Source of the DNA: Trissonchulus latispiculum
Lineage: Eukaryota; Nematoda; Enoplea; Enoplida; Ironidae
Assembly (NCBI GenBank): GCA_030248195.1
Contig: JASAND010022965.1
Coordinates: 1-64,000 of the forward strand
Length of the DNA: 64,000 bases
Direction of reading: 5' to 3'
Both the position numbers and the translations under genes were made by a program. A model generated the notes under the pieces. It did no database searches and had not been told where the DNA came from. It saw only the letters and a program-made list of their open reading frames with translations. Positions 34,501 to 46,142 of the stretch are shown here, one piece after another; position 1 is the stretch's first letter, and the number at the start of each line of letters is the position of its first letter.

Positions 34501-37500
34501 AGATCTTGTTTTTCCCCTGCTTTGATGATGGAATATACTTAGCGTGATCTGCCAAAATAATTATTCATTATAATAACTCAGTTACAAAATTAAATTGAAA
34601 TAAATAATAAATAAAATTTCGTGAAAAATCAGAAATTTTGAAGGATTAAGTAAAATTATTGTTTTATTCAACTACTTATTTCGCATTTGATAAACCTTAA
34701 TGAAGAAAAATTCTTTAATAAATGCCAACTTCTAATCATTTTCAGCTTCTAATAATTTGCATCTCAGCCAAACTATTATAATGGTATAATTGTTTTAGCA
34801 GATCACGCTAATCATACTCCATCTTCAAAGCATAATTGTTGCTACAGTTATGAGCAAATCTTAATTCATAAACTAAATTTGCACTATTTCTTGATCTGAC
34901 ATTAATCACTGCCGCACACCAGAGATGAAACCGGGTCACCGGGTCAGTTCGGGTCACTATATGGACCCGGTCTCCGGGTCAGGAGCTCTGACCCGGTCTT
35001 GATCCGCTATTTCAGATTGGGGAATTTTTTGCTGTTATTTCATATATATCTTTCAGAGTTTTTACCAGTTTTTTTCCAACTGAAAACTTCAATAATTACT
35101 CAAAAAACTAGCAACAGAAATATTCTTAGCTTAATCGTGTAGATTTTTAAATGCTTGTCGCTGTAGTAGTGTCCTCATAATATTTGTACTGTCATGTCAA
35201 GCATAGATAGGTTTGAAACAACAATGATTGCGTTGAATCTTAGCTAGAAAATGAATATTATTACATGGACCCTTAGGAGTCTGAAATTTTTAGTTTAAAG
35301 TCTAACATGCTTACATGTCTTCCATGCTCCATCTACTGTAAGTGATTTTTCACGAATGCTATCATTTTTGGAGAAGGAGTTCAGGCTGTATGTTAATCAA
35401 ATCTCGGTAAGAAGAAAAAATGTCAGCAAAACAAGGTTTACAGATTCTGAGTTTTGCTTTGCATTTTTTGCAATTGTTACGGCTTACTATCTTTAGGAAC
35501 TAATGGAGTTGTGATTGATTTTATTCATACAATATATTAGCCGTAAGCAAGAATATGTATTTCATCTCCGCTGAGTGAAACCTCACCTCAACCATACAAC
35601 TAAATAAAATATTTTGCTAAAATATATAATGATAAAACACACAAGTGCTAGTGTTAAGCCATATAATTGGAATTAGATGATGTGATGGCTTTGGCAAGAT
35701 ATTTTGTTAAATTTGTTTGATTCAAAAATCTATGTGTTTACTTCACATCATATTGAATGCGAAATCGTGCAAATCAGTTTTGATTTTTTCTGGTTTACTT
35801 ACAATGCTTACATACTTTCCAACGTACTTTAATGAAAGCAAAAATCTTCAGAAAAATGTCAAAAAAGGTAAAAAACACTCGCCACACCCCAATATAAGTA
35901 TTTTTAATTTTTCCAAGCTTAAACCTGAATTTTCAGAAATACCGGGCCACCGGGTCACCGGGTCAGGGGTCGACCAGGTCACCGGGTCAGCAAATAGAGA
36001 CCCGGTTTCATCTCTGCCGCACACGCATCAATAACAGTCCTTTCGAAAATCATTAATTTATTACTTCAGAACAATTAACGCTGGAAAGACAACACAAAAT
36101 GAAGATCAGGCGGCAGCCAGGCAACTGCAGATTGTGAGTAAGAGGGCTGGAACTGATGAGAAGAACGGAAAACGGACAAAATCGGAATCATCGTCCACGG
36201 ATGAGAAACGAACAGCAGCTTCGACAGAAGAGGAAGTTGCGGAAGAAGCAGACGAGGCTAAGCCGCAAGCAGATGGCTCAGTCGTGGATGATGATGATCC
36301 ACTAGCAATGATACCTGAAGCTCAGGTAACTTCCAACGAATTGCTAGAATTTAAGGGAGCGCTTGCATTAGCGGGATGATGGGTGCAAAATGTGGACCTA
36401 TTGCTCAATTTTAAAGAAATCCCAACTGAATCTACTGACAAAATTTTAGCACGTGATTGGGTAGCTAGCTACCATTATGGCTGAAAAAAATCTAAATTTT
36501 ATTAAATCTCCACATGATAAGATAAATTCAAATGCACTGTGTGAAAGGCTCTAGGTTTCCATGTGGGTTGAATGAAAAATAAATATATTAACTAAGTATG
36601 CAGTTATTTTTACACGCAGATGAGGCCTGAAATTGACGATCGGGAAGTTTACAGAGAAGAAGCTACCTTATTTGGAGTTTTTGACGGACATGCTGGAGTT
36701 GGAGCAGCACTGATGGCTGCCAATTGCCTGCATGAGCATATCAAAGCAAGTATCATGACGTCTACTACGTATTATGGTCTAATTTTCTTGGCTTTATATC
36801 TTTCACGGATTGATTGCAAAAATGTATTGCAGCTTTCTTTCCGCTGCCTCTTCTATCTTCAACACATGGTCCAGTTCTAGAATGAATTAGTGCAAAGCAG
36901 CCCAAGAAGGCCTTTATTCTTTAGACTTAAAGTGGATGATTCCTTTTGAAGACATCAACTTTAAGCCATTACTCATTCATTACTTGGAATTAAGAAACCA
37001 TCTTCATATCAAAATGTAGCTTACATAGCATTTTTAATGCAAACAATGAAACCTGTTCTGGTTTGCCAAAAAGTTTTACTGAAGGAGTGTAATATTCCGG
37101 ATTATTTGCTGACTAAAGTAAATTTATAAACTGTCAAGTGTAAACTAAAGTGGAACATCGAATCTATCATTCAATACATGTATGTACCTCTATCCAATAG
37201 CTGGGGAGGGGACACTTTAGTTATTATGAAATCCCTCATCGTTATGAAGAACTCAGTTGAAATGTAATTAGTGCAACCTGTATTTTGTCTACTTTCTCCA
37301 CTTTGGCAAGCGGTCCACTTTAACTAGAAATCAGCAGTCGGGGCAACTGAAAAGAATCCCGCCCGGTCCCAGGGTTGCTATTCTAGAACAGATTTACTAA
37401 ATGGCAAATTCTAGCTTGCAAATTAATTAAATGCTCCACAATTGCTGAAAAAATTTTGTGGTGCTTTGCAAAAGCTACATTTTCTATGATAGAAGCGAGA

Positions 37501-40500
37501 TTATCATGCCTTGGATAATTGGCCTTTATGTCCTTATTTCTTTAAAGATTAAACAGGTTAGATTAAAATTAAAGCCGCATTAAAGAAAGAGCACCTCGGA
37601 TTAAACGGATTAAAATTTTATCCTGTTTTTTATTTCCACTTTGAATTAACAAATGGAAAAGTATATGTTCTCAAAAATAACTTAGAATATTAGCGTTCGA
37701 AATCAAACTGTGACAGAGTTATTCAGGTTCAAAGCCGGAAAACTTGAAAATTCCGGTGATGAGCCCTGCAAGGTCAGGTGGAGACCAAACGCGACCGAAA
37801 ACAGGGTTAACCGATACACCAAATTAAAGCCTTTACTAAGGTAATATTTAACTGTAGACGTGGCTCATAGCCAGCTATCCAGGCGTTCATAATGCATGCT
37901 TGAGTGCTGCACTGACCTAACCTTGCAGGATTGCCCAGTATAACTTTAACTCGTTTTATCTTGCACAGACAACATTTTAGACCCATGGTTGTATGAGAAA
38001 AGTTACTCCTCGTTCCATTAGCTATCGATTGATACCCATTTTGTCTATATTTGGAAAAATTTTAAAATTGACATTTTTCACCTATAAAGATCAAAGGTGC
38101 CGCCACAGCAGCATGTTCAATATTGACACATTTGTTTTGGCCACATTATGTGACAGATAGATATATTAATTAATCTGCCAAGTTTGGTGATTTTTTACCA
38201 CATAATGAGTGAGAAATTATCAAAAGAATGTGAAAATTGTGAAAAATGGCCATTTTTAGCAAAATTTGCTGTTTTTGTGGCAAGTTTTCTGAGCTTACTG
38301 TAGATGATAGAAACATGCGAGTACTTTCATAAGACGTGGTTTTAAGCATAGAGTGCAGCTATCTATTGGCCGTTTCTGAAACTTTTGCCCATCGTTCAGG
38401 ACAAGCAAAAGAGTACCGTAGGTCCTGTTTTTCATGGTCCAAAAATGGGCGATTTTCCAAAATTCTGACTTTAAAAATTCGCCAAAAAACCAATGCTGAA
38501 CAGAATCGTTTCAGAGGAGACAGCTGCACTCTACAATATGTCCTTAATGGTTCTGAAAAGGTTTCAGAGTTCTGACTTTTATACAGCAAAAAATTTTTCT
38601 GCCACAAACTTTTTAACCTAACTTTTTCATTTTCCTATGTTTAACACATGTCGAGGTCACCTTTGAGGGCATGTACAGAACGAAGCAATATTTCGCAAAA
38701 CGCCCTTGTCTTGTTTCGCGGACCCATGGGGACTACAAAATATGTGAAAATGAGCAAAATCGGAGATGGTCGAAAAATCGGCAAAAAGTGACCCCCCCCT
38801 CCTTAAGCCTTCTTCTGTATTTTCAGCTAGTTTTAATCTTCGTGCCGCTACGCGGACTACACGGATAAAAGTTGGTGGATTAAAACTGTTAATCGCTGTT
38901 TATTTAATGGCGGATTAAAGGGACTAAAATTAGGATTCAAAATGGTCGGATTAAACGAGTTAATTTTAAGCCGTTTAATTCTGCATTAAAGAAGTATCTA
39001 TTAAAATTTTAATCCTGCTAATTTTATTCCGTTCAATCCGACCATTTTAATCTTTAAAGAAATAGGCCCTATGAGACTTTCAAATCGACACCCTTAGATA
39101 AATTTTACTGCTTGCGTTAGTAACCTTTTTCTGACAAATTACCGACAAATTAATAAAAATGACAAGTAGAAATGACAAAATAAGAAATGGCTATATCTCA
39201 CCAAAAGAAAAACTAGAAACAGGCTATCAGAAATGTAGAGCGCAATGTGATCTTTCTAATGAGTATAGTCATAACTGCTACAACTGTCTGAAAGTGGTAA
39301 AAAGTATCCTGAACGGAAATGTTGAATTTTTGAAGCGAGATTGCACGGAGGATGTTAGAACGCTGAAAGAACTTCTGAAAAGTTTCGTCAAGTTCCATTT
39401 GGATTTTAGCCGCCAACCAAGAATACGTATCCATTCAAAGGGAATCACTACCTATGTAAATATATAATGTTACTCGAGTGGGGGCCACCTAATTTAACGC
39501 TACTACGCCCCTTATTACTTTTTAATTATGTGCATCCTTATCATTTAAAACTTATCGTTGTTGTGCTGGTATAGCTCTATGTGGTTCCTTCTGGTAACAA
39601 TTAAATATTTCTGTTTTTATAGTCAAAGCTATCAAACGTTTTGGACTTATTGGTGCAGTTGGACCGCCAAGAAGTTCTTTCCGGCTACGCACAGTCTTCA
39701 GATGCTCCTGTACCACATGCTAAGTTGGCTTTTGGGTCGTTGTCTGGAAAAACCTTGACTCGAGACTCCCTTGTGATCGGGGCTCTGGAAACTGCATTTG
39801 TTGACATGGTAAATATAGGCGGCCATCTCATTTGCTTTTTTTGTGCTTTGTGGATGGTTCCTGAACAGGAACCGTTTTTAACGCACAGTTTACATGTTCG
39901 AAATCAACATGACCACAAAATACTAACGTAAACCATGGTTTATTTTCAGGACGATCAAATTCAAGAAGAAAAAATGTTCTGGAAAATTCCAGGTGGATGC
40001 GCGGGTATTGTAGTACTGTTTTTCATGCAGCGTCTGTATGTGGCAAATGCGGGCGATTGTAGAGCTATTTGCTGCCTGAGAAATGGTACTATCAAGCAGA
40101 TGAGCACAGACTTTACACCCGACGCGGAACGAAAACGACTACAACATACGGTAAAATCATTATGAAAACTACTGAAGCCGCACCGCTTAGTTTTGCATTT
40201 CTAGAAAAACAGTAATTGTGTTGCAGTACAAAACAAACACTTCTGTTCAGTATTGACGAAATCCTCATGAGCACGCGTCAGATGATCCAGACGTCGTCTG
40301 TAACAATTATTCCGGTATTGAGCAGATGGCAAACTCTAAACCTTAGCCTTAATAAAAACATTAACCTGTGAAAAAGGGTGGGAAAGTGAGTGACTGAATT
40401 CAGGAATCTCACCTTCTCTACTTCCTGCCTGCGCAGCGATAGTCTCATAGATTTCCATATTTCACTAACTAAATACTCTTTATGATTTTCTGCTGCCTTA

Positions 40501-42362
40501 GAAAAGTATATACATATTGTTGTACATTAGACAAGTTCATTAAAGTATTGAATTTATTATAGTTCCAGCTAAGCAGTTTATATTCTAGGCTTTTGTATAT
40601 CCAGACTTTGCCAACAAATATTATAGCCGATTAGAATATAGTCGACGACTGACCCGTCGAGATTTGAAGAAGCGAGTCTTTTACAGAGATTGGTTCATGG
40701 ATGGATGGTAAGTGACTGCATCAGTAGTGTAATCAACAGTTTATTCAATTAAGTATTTATGACAATTACCAACATGTTTCGACTCATTGCTAATCATTCT
40801 ACCAAGACTGCATCTGTCAGCCATTGCAATTTCTATTTAGGGCTCAGAAAACAGTAAAGGAAGCTGATCTCAGACCACCGTTGATCAGTGATTCGTTCAG
40901 AAAGGTTTGATTTTTCATTAAATAAGTTAGAGGTAGTTTCCGACTTGCCTTAAAGGATAGCGCTCATGATTGGATTTGGCTAAAATTTGTCACACGTGTA
41001 AGGCATGTCTCATGACAGTGCTTGTTTGTGCTGAATCATCAGTGGAGGGGAAATATGATGTAGTGAAACAACTAAATGAAATATAAAGAAACATGAGGTT
41101 TTGAATCCAGTAACCTAGATGTGATGATATATGAGTAGTTGCTTGAAGTATAAGAGCATTGGGGTTATCTAATACATCACAATATGTATCTATAATAAGA
41201 CAGCGCATTCGATGCCACCCTGGCTCTAAAGATGAGTACTAAACCGATGACCTGTTCAGTTCTAAAATATGCAAATGATCAACATTATGCAGCATCAGCA
41301 TTCGGCAGTCCACTCCACAATAGAAAATGTTAAAATGTATATGTCCTAGTTTCAGCCTCGACTACTAAATACCATTGGCGTTACCAGAGGATTTGGGGAC
41401 CACCATCTGGTTACTGTCGATCACAATATTCCGATCAAGCCCTTCCTAACTCCAATGCCTGAGGTCAGTCCATCTGAACTGATAAAACTAACGTTTTTGT
41501 CTTTTTGTCAGGTTCCAAGCAATATTTTTATTACCCTAAAGCAATATCTAAATTACATCTACATGTGTATGTACATATTTGAACTAGTGTGGAATAGGCA
41601 AGATACAGTAAAGTGTGCAGTGAGTCTCCTCTTCCTCACCCAAATCTATAAGGACTTTAGCTTTAGCACTTCTACGTAATTTAGATTCAAGTATGGGACT
41701 TATCAGAACAGGATTTTTACGATCTAGACGTTCTGGTTGTGGCCTCCGATGGACTGTGGGATGTTCTTAGTAACGAAGAAGTCGCCAGAATTGTCCAATC
41801 TACTTTGTCTCAGTATCCCGAAGATGACATCACAAAGTAAAATTAATATGATAAAAGGTTACCAACAGAGTGAACTAATCTAGCCGAAACGATAACGGAC
41901 TTAGTATGAAATCGAAGTGATGAGCTTCCAGCATGCCACCGATAGGTTGAATGAGAAAAGTTGCAACCAAGTTTGCTGCTCGTTTGAAACGTAGAAAGCT
42001 TGACCTGAGACCGGTTACACTTGTGTCTTCGAATATTATGAAGAGTGGTAACTCATATCAGACTAACGGAAAGATAACTCATAGCTCTTTATGACTCATA
42101 CCTCTACATTATCTTAATTCATCCAACAAGGTTATCCAACCGAGTCCGTATCTGTCGCAGACTATGAGCTTTTTTCAGATATACACTTGCAGCCCAGGAT
42201 TTGGTAGTTCGGGCACGAGGGGAACCCACTCCTTCCGGTCAATGGAAAGTGGAAACGAGCGGCGGAGTTGCGTCCACTGACGACATCAGTGTTTTTGTGA
42301 TTCCTCTAAAACTTTCTCTTACACCCCCTATTCCCGAAGAAGATGATGAAATGTTACAGTAA
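25408..42362 (+). CDS. PPM1H/J/M-type PP2C protein phosphatase (11 exons)
   Basis: Mg/Mn-dependent serine/threonine phosphatase of the PPM family, PPM1H/J/M branch. Vertebrate PPM1H acts on phosphorylated Rab GTPases at Golgi membranes; that role here is inference. Exons join in phase to 558 residues (human PPM1H is about 514). The N-terminus MLNKFKTLVVG resembles the amphipathic membrane-binding start of PPM1H. RPEFLMLISEDEV and NAGKTTQNEDQAA follow, then an acidic insert (about residues 117-172). The metal-binding motif FGVFDGHAGVGAA is at about 198-210. Further motifs are IPGGCAG, LYVANAGDCRAI, FTPDAERKRLQ, GVTRGFGDHHL, VASDGLWDVLS and DDISVFVIPL. All catalytic aspartates are present, so the gene looks functional. 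Introns 1, 2 and 4 are enlarged by transposons, and intron 4 appears to start with GC. Confidence 0.93.
27414..28963. mobile_element. PIF/Harbinger-like non-autonomous element with TAA TSD
   Basis: The termini GGGCCTTTTCGCGAATGGGT and CCATTCGCGAAAAGGCCC are flanked by TAA at 27411-27413 and 28964-28966. Subterminal regions carry many AGAGTTAAAAGAGTTAA-type repeats. A related, longer copy is at 57321-59695. The 3-bp TAA TSD and GGGCC terminus fit PIF/Harbinger. There is no coding region. Confidence 0.85.
29335..29900. mobile_element. Palindromic foldback element
   Basis: Near-perfect palindrome, centre about 29612. The arms run through AACTTTTGATTTTTTTGACC, AAATTTGGTATGGGTGCATA, a run of TTTTAAATTTT, ATACAGGGGTTTTCTGGGGC, GAAATCCGTTTTTCGATTCA and CGTTAGCTCAG. 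Both arms share the element-specific GGGGCGCTGAGCACGAATC variant. It lies inside the TATA-flanked element. Confidence 0.85.
31453..32161. mobile_element. CACTCTTA/TAACAGTG-ended MITE
   Basis: It begins CACTCTTAAATGACTGG and ends CTGGAACATTTCTAACAGTG. Inside are repeated TTTCTACAAAAG, CCTGTAATTTTTACAAGA and CCTGTAGTTTCTACTGG motifs in both orientations. Related copies are at about 16240-16985 and 12150-12250. Only a weak 2-bp TG flank is seen. Confidence 0.65.
34236..34386 (+). CDS. Phosphatase exon 2 (residues 44-94)
   Basis: Acceptor TTTATTTGTAG before it, donor GTAAGT after it; phases match exons 1 and 3. It encodes RFPYARPEFLMLI and RMPLYAGYAE, both characteristic of the PPM1H/J/M N-terminal region. 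Confidence 0.9.
34919..36015. mobile_element. hAT-like non-autonomous element in phosphatase intron 2
   Basis: The TSD GCCGCACA is at 34911-34918 and 36016-36023. The termini are AGAGATGAAACCGGGTCACC and its complement ending GGTTTCATCTCT. Subterminal arrays of CCGGGTCA are present at both ends. It has no transposase. Confidence 0.85.
36070..36325 (+). CDS. Phosphatase exon 3 (residues 94-179)
   Basis: Acceptor TTACTTCAG, donor GTAACT; phase 2 to 0. It encodes the metal-site start TINAGKTTQNEDQA, then a long low-complexity Lys/Ser/Glu/Ala insert and an acidic DDDDP segment that lengthens this protein relative to vertebrate PPM1H. Confidence 0.9.
36620..36745 (+). CDS. Phosphatase exon 4 (residues 180-221), GC donor
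   Basis: Acceptor TACACGCAG. It encodes ATLFGVFDGHAGVGAALM, the central metal-binding motif. Ending at AAA before GCAAGT keeps exon 5 in frame. The nearby GT at 36750 would shift the frame and give no family match. GCAAGT is the usual context of GC-AG introns. Confidence 0.8.
37525..39068. mobile_element. Inverted-repeat element in phosphatase intron 4
   Basis: The left end GGCCTTTATGTCCTTATTTC followed by TTTAAAGATTAAA matches the complement of the right end TTTAATCTTTAAAGAAATAG followed by GCCCT. Subterminal GGATTAAA-type repeats occur on both sides. The layout resembles the Harbinger-like elements at 27.4 and 57.3 kb, but the TSD is not clear. No protein. Confidence 0.6.
39623..39808 (+). 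CDS. Phosphatase exon 5 (residues 222-283)
   Basis: Acceptor TTTTTATAG, donor GTAAAT, phase 0 both sides. It encodes the linker and flap-like region ending DSLVIGALETAFVDM, matching the LVIGALE stretch of PPM1H. Confidence 0.9.
39950..40150 (+). CDS. Phosphatase exon 6 (residues 284-350)
   Basis: Acceptor TATTTTCAG, donor GTAAAA, phase 0. It holds WKIPGGCAGIVVLFF, RLYVANAGDCRAI (Cys where many PP2Cs have Ser) and DFTPDAERKRLQ. Confidence 0.93.
40589..40707 (+). CDS. Phosphatase exon 7 (residues 351-390)
   Basis: Acceptor TATTCTAG, donor GTAAGT. It encodes AFVYPDFANKYYSRLEYSRR and VFYRDWFMDGW, matching the flap subdomain of PPM1H/J/M. Confidence 0.92.
40841..40904 (+). CDS. Phosphatase exon 8 (residues 390-411)
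   Basis: Acceptor TTCTATTTAG, donor GTTTGA. Short exon encoding AQKTVKEADLRPPLI and SDSFRK; it completes the flap. Confidence 0.9.
41356..41463 (+). CDS. Phosphatase exon 9 (residues 412-447)
   Basis: Acceptor GTTTCAG, donor GTCAGT, phase 0. It encodes RLLNTIGVTRGFGDHHL and NIPIKPFLTPMPE, the conserved RG-GDH motif and following strand. Confidence 0.93.
41685..41836 (+). CDS. Phosphatase exon 10 (residues 448-498)
   Basis: Acceptor GTAATTTAG, donor GTAAAA. It encodes the metal-binding VLVVASDGLWDVLSNEEVAR and a variable stretch QYPEDDIT. Confidence 0.92.
42179..42362 (+). CDS. Phosphatase exon 11 (residues 498-558) and stop
   Basis: Acceptor CTTTTTTCAG. It encodes YTLAAQDLVVRARG, the final metal-binding STDDISVFVIPL and an acidic tail ending EEDDEMLQ. 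The stop TAA is at 42360-42362. Confidence 0.93.
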
Positions 42363-42484
42363 AAAGACCTTTTATTTAATTTAGTTTCTTGTATGTGTTT
42401 AGTTACTGCGATATGCTGACGCCGTACGTTGCAAATTTCCTGTTGCAAAGAGTGTCATATAGCCAACTCATATTTAATTTTAAA

Positions 42485-42490
42485 AATAAA
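42485..42490 (+). terminator. Polyadenylation signal of the phosphatase gene
   Basis: AATAAA about 125 nt after the stop codon, in an AT-rich stretch. A near-palindrome (42537-42577, TACATAAG.GTATGAC / GTCATAC.CTATGTA) follows. Confidence 0.6.
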
Positions 42491-42631
42491 ATCTAGACGG
42501 ACAAATTCAGCTATTAAACGTAGAATCAAGAGTACATAATACATAAGAGTATGACAAGCGTCATACGCTATGTATTATGAGCTCGCTACATCCGATGCGC
42601 GCTATCGGCTGAGCCCCCCACCCCTATAAAT

Positions 42632-42842
42632 CAGGGCCGCGTTGCAAAAGATTCTCCTAAGTACCCTCCTAGGAGGGTACGTAGGAGGATGTCTGGGAGC
42701 TGTCTGGGAAGGAGTTAGGAGACCTCCTAAACCCGTTTCAAAAGATTTCTCCGAAGTTTAGCTGGCGCTGCTCCTAATTTAGGAGAAAAGTTAGGAGTGG
42801 TGGGTAGCACTCCTACCTCGGAGAATCTTTTGAAACACAATT
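42632..42842. mobile_element. CAGGGCCGCG MITE, first copy
   Basis: It starts CAGGGCCGCGTTGCAAAAGA and runs through CTCCTAAGTACCCTCCTAGG. It matches 48394-48617 up to GAGAATCTTTTG. After this point the right terminus is degraded. A further CTTAGGAGGATCTTTTGCAA end occurs at 43611-43630, so a second related arm flanks the hAT-like insertion next to it. Confidence 0.65.
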
Positions 42843-42864
42843 CTTCTAAGTGCCCACCTAAGCC

Positions 42865-43578
42865 TAGAGTTGTCCTCGATTCGTTAAAAAGGGGGCTGGG
42901 CCGGCCCCCGGCCCCCCCGAATTTTGGGGGCTGGGCCGGGGGCTGGGGCCCCCGGCTCAATGAATGTGTGCTTTCTTAGGAAGAACAACTACAGACATTG
43001 TTTTTATTTCCTATCCTAAGAAAACCGTCTAATTACTAACAAAAATGAAGCAGTACAAACAAGCAACTCGGATAATGTTCTTGCCATTACAGACAGGTTA
43101 AACAAAAATTCAATGCGATCGCAAAACTGGACCATGTCGTTAACCTGCAGCTGGCAAAGGCTGACTAAGACGAAGCAACTTCCGCAACTAAACCATGCTT
43201 GTTTCCTATGTGATTGTCCTTTACTCGACTCAGCTCACCTAAAGATGACGGTATGACAGCAAGCTTAGGCTGTAGACTTCAGCCAGGCGTTCAAGACCAT
43301 ACTTATAGAAAACGGTTGCAGAAACATTGAGAAAACTTTGTGTATACATCGCTGTTATGCGTTGGAGTAAAGCGCAAGAAGGCATGCAGACACATCAGGT
43401 ATGTGCACTGGTGGAAATAGCAAATCGTTTATGCAGAAATGTCAAGCTTAGAATGGTTTGGGGGCCGGGGGCCGTTCCGTCGGGGGCCGTCGTTGCGGAC
43501 GGCCCCCGGGGCCGTTGTGGGGGCCGGCCCCCAAAATTGCCGGGGGCCGGCCCAAAGTCCAGCCCCCGAACAACTCTA
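42865..43578. mobile_element. hAT-like element with GGCCGGCCCC arrays, exact 8-bp TSD
   Basis: CCTAAGCC at 42857-42864 and 43579-43586. The termini are TAGAGTTGTCC and CAACTCTA. Subterminal runs of GGGGGCTGGGCCGG and GGGGCCGGCCCCC are on both sides. It has no transposase. Confidence 0.85.
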
Positions 43579-44575
43579 CCTAAGCCCAACTTGTAGCGCT
43601 CCTAGGCTTAGGAGGATCTTTTGCAACCCGGCCCAGACCCCCCTCACTCAGCCCCTATACATGTACGGGGTCCCAACGGGATCAGGCTCGTGCTTGCATA
43701 TTTTGTACACAGATCAGAGTTGGCAAATGGGACGAATTTTCTGATCATATCCCATCCCATCCCTGGTTTTCTCTTTCACCGTCCCATCCCATCCCACTTA
43801 TCCAAACTGCCCATTTCAAATCCCATTTAATCCCACTTGCAATATTTGAGCTTTTACTTGCTGTAGCATACAAATTTAAACACTGGCAAAAAGTTGGGCT
43901 TGAGTGTCCGGGGACACCTGCACAGTTCCATGTTTCCGAATAAAATAGGCCAGTGAGACCAGTTTTTAGCGGAACTGCTTGGTTCTTGCACAGTGATGCG
44001 CTGCAAGCAAGTGAAATTTAGTCAGTATATTGTCTATACTTCATTTCCTGAAAACGGAGAGAAACTCCTTCATTAGCACTAGACTACATTATCCTGCTTT
44101 TATGGAAGCGTGAAACCTAGCCAGCAGAGGTTACAGCGCTGTTGTAGTCATGTATATTTCTTGGGAATTTTAGTTTCTTTCTATTATACTGTCTGGTTCT
44201 GACAAGCAACGTTTTAAACTTTGAAAGTTTTCAAAAAATCAATGTGAAATATGTGAAAAGTATTTTTAACATAAATAAATAAAGTTTATATAAATTGCTC
44301 ATTATTGATTGATTTGAGGGATCAAGTAAACAATCTCACCCCCCCCCCCCCCAGCCTCAATTTGGGGGGGGAGATAGTTTACTTGATGCTAACTTTCTCA
44401 AAACTTGACCCAATTGGTTAAAACTTTATGTGGGTGCATTCAAACACATATCTGATTGATCGGTAACAAAATTTTAAAATTTTAAAAATTTTAAATTTTT
44501 AAGTTTTTAAGGGGGGACCAAGAGAAAGCAAAGAAAAAGGGTCACCTACATTTATACAGCTAAAGAAAGCAAGTA

Positions 44576-46142
44576 TATATTTAGGTGGCAGACTGGAGCT
44601 ATCATTACCCCCCTGAAGGTAGCAGTGCCACTTAATGAGCCAACGCTGAAATTGCTTGATCCAGCTAGCAAATGTGCTAAATTGAATGAGCCACAGATTA
44701 ATTTGATTGAGCCGGTCGTAGTTGATGAGAAAATTACAGTTTTGAGCGGCACTGCGTACTTCAGGTCAACAGTGCCACTTTTGATCCAGTTGCTTATATT
44801 TCAGCTATTGACATGTTGGTATTGAGCCACAGTTTAAAATTCAATAGTTCAATGTGTATTTAATAAAAAATGTACAAATTTATTCAAATTATTTCTAGTA
44901 ATTGTGGTGATATTTAGGCTACTGTCAGGCTTAAGGCGACCTTTCTGCACATGGTTTTCTAGGGGGCTGAGGTAGTTTGGGCTTGGGGGGGTGGGTCTGG
45001 GTGCTGTGCGCATGCATAGAGTTGTATATATAGAAAATTCGGGGTGGGGGTAGCCGATAGAATCGGCTAGTTTTGGGTGGGGTGGTGGGGTCCGGAAAAG
45101 TCGAATTTGGAGAACCGCTACTATAGGTGTGGCTGGCGAAAAAAGTGAGGGTGGGGGTTTGAAAAAAAGTAGGGACGGAGTCTGGCAAAAAAGGGGGGGC
45201 TCGAAAAAAGTAGATTTGGGGGGGAGGGGTAAGAAAAATTTTCGAAGGGGGGTCGGCGAAAAATAGGGTTTTCGTTAAAAAACTAAACAATTTTCTCAAT
45301 TTGCAGCTATTTTTAGCGATTTTAAGGTAATTAAGTGAAGTTTAGCAATTTTTCGCTAATTTTTTCAAAAAATTGCAAAAATTAGGCCGATTTGGGGGAG
45401 GGGTAGAAAAAATTTTTAGGGTGGAGGGTCGGCGACCCCTCCTTTTGGGGGGAGGGTTCCCCCCCCACCCCACCCCCCTAACACACCTATGACCGCTACG
45501 ACTCCCAAATGGACATCATGTCTCCCTCGCCTTCCCCACAATTTTTAACACGTTTACCTATGACTCCCCATCACATTTCGGGGAATCGACCACCAAATTT
45601 TCGAAGTTTGCCCCCCCCACCAAAATTTCCAGGTAAACTATGGTGGGGTCTACCAAAATTTCGAGGGAGGGGACGGGACTTTTCTATTTGGGGGGAGGGG
45701 TTGGTTCCCCCATCCCCCCTAGGTGCAAATATGCCCCCAACCTATCCACCTCACTTCCCCCCCCCTAGAAAACCATGTGCAGAAGGGTCGCCTTAAGCCT
45801 GACAGCAGCCTAAATATCACCATAATAACTAGAAATAATTTGAATAAATTTGTACATTTTTTATTAAATACACATTGAACTATTGAATTTTAAACTGTGG
45901 CTCAATGCCAACATGTCAATAGCAGTTCATGGCTGAAATATAAGCAACTGGATCAAAAGTGGCACTGTTGACCTGAAGTACGCAGTGCCACTCAAAAGCT
46001 GTAGTTTTCTCATAAACTACGACCGGCTCAATCAAATTAATCTGAGGCTCATTCAATTTAGCACACTTGCTAGCTGGATCAAACAATTTCAGCGTTGGCT
46101 CATTAAGTGGCACTGCTACCTTCAGGGAGGTGCTATCATTTG
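44576..46142. mobile_element. Foldback element with 380-bp arms
   Basis: The left arm (about 44576-44966) has TGAAGGTAGCAGTGCCACTT, AATGAGCCACAGATTAATTT, AATTTATTCAAATTATTTCT and CTGCACATGGTTTTCTAGGG. The right arm (about 45762-46142) is its complement. The roughly 800-bp centre is C/G-run rich. It lies next to the 3' end of the Penelope-like element. Confidence 0.8.

Noticed and set aside
36750..36751. GT donor four bases after the proposed GC donor of exon 4
   Set aside because: It would put exon 5 out of frame and lose the family match.
39159..39467. 102-codon open frame in phosphatase intron 4
   Set aside because: No recognised domain and no splice signals joining it; it lies between exons that already fit in phase.
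44931..45796. Proline/serine-rich open frames of 95-122 codons
   Set aside because: They lie in the C/G-run centre of a foldback element and have no conserved pattern.
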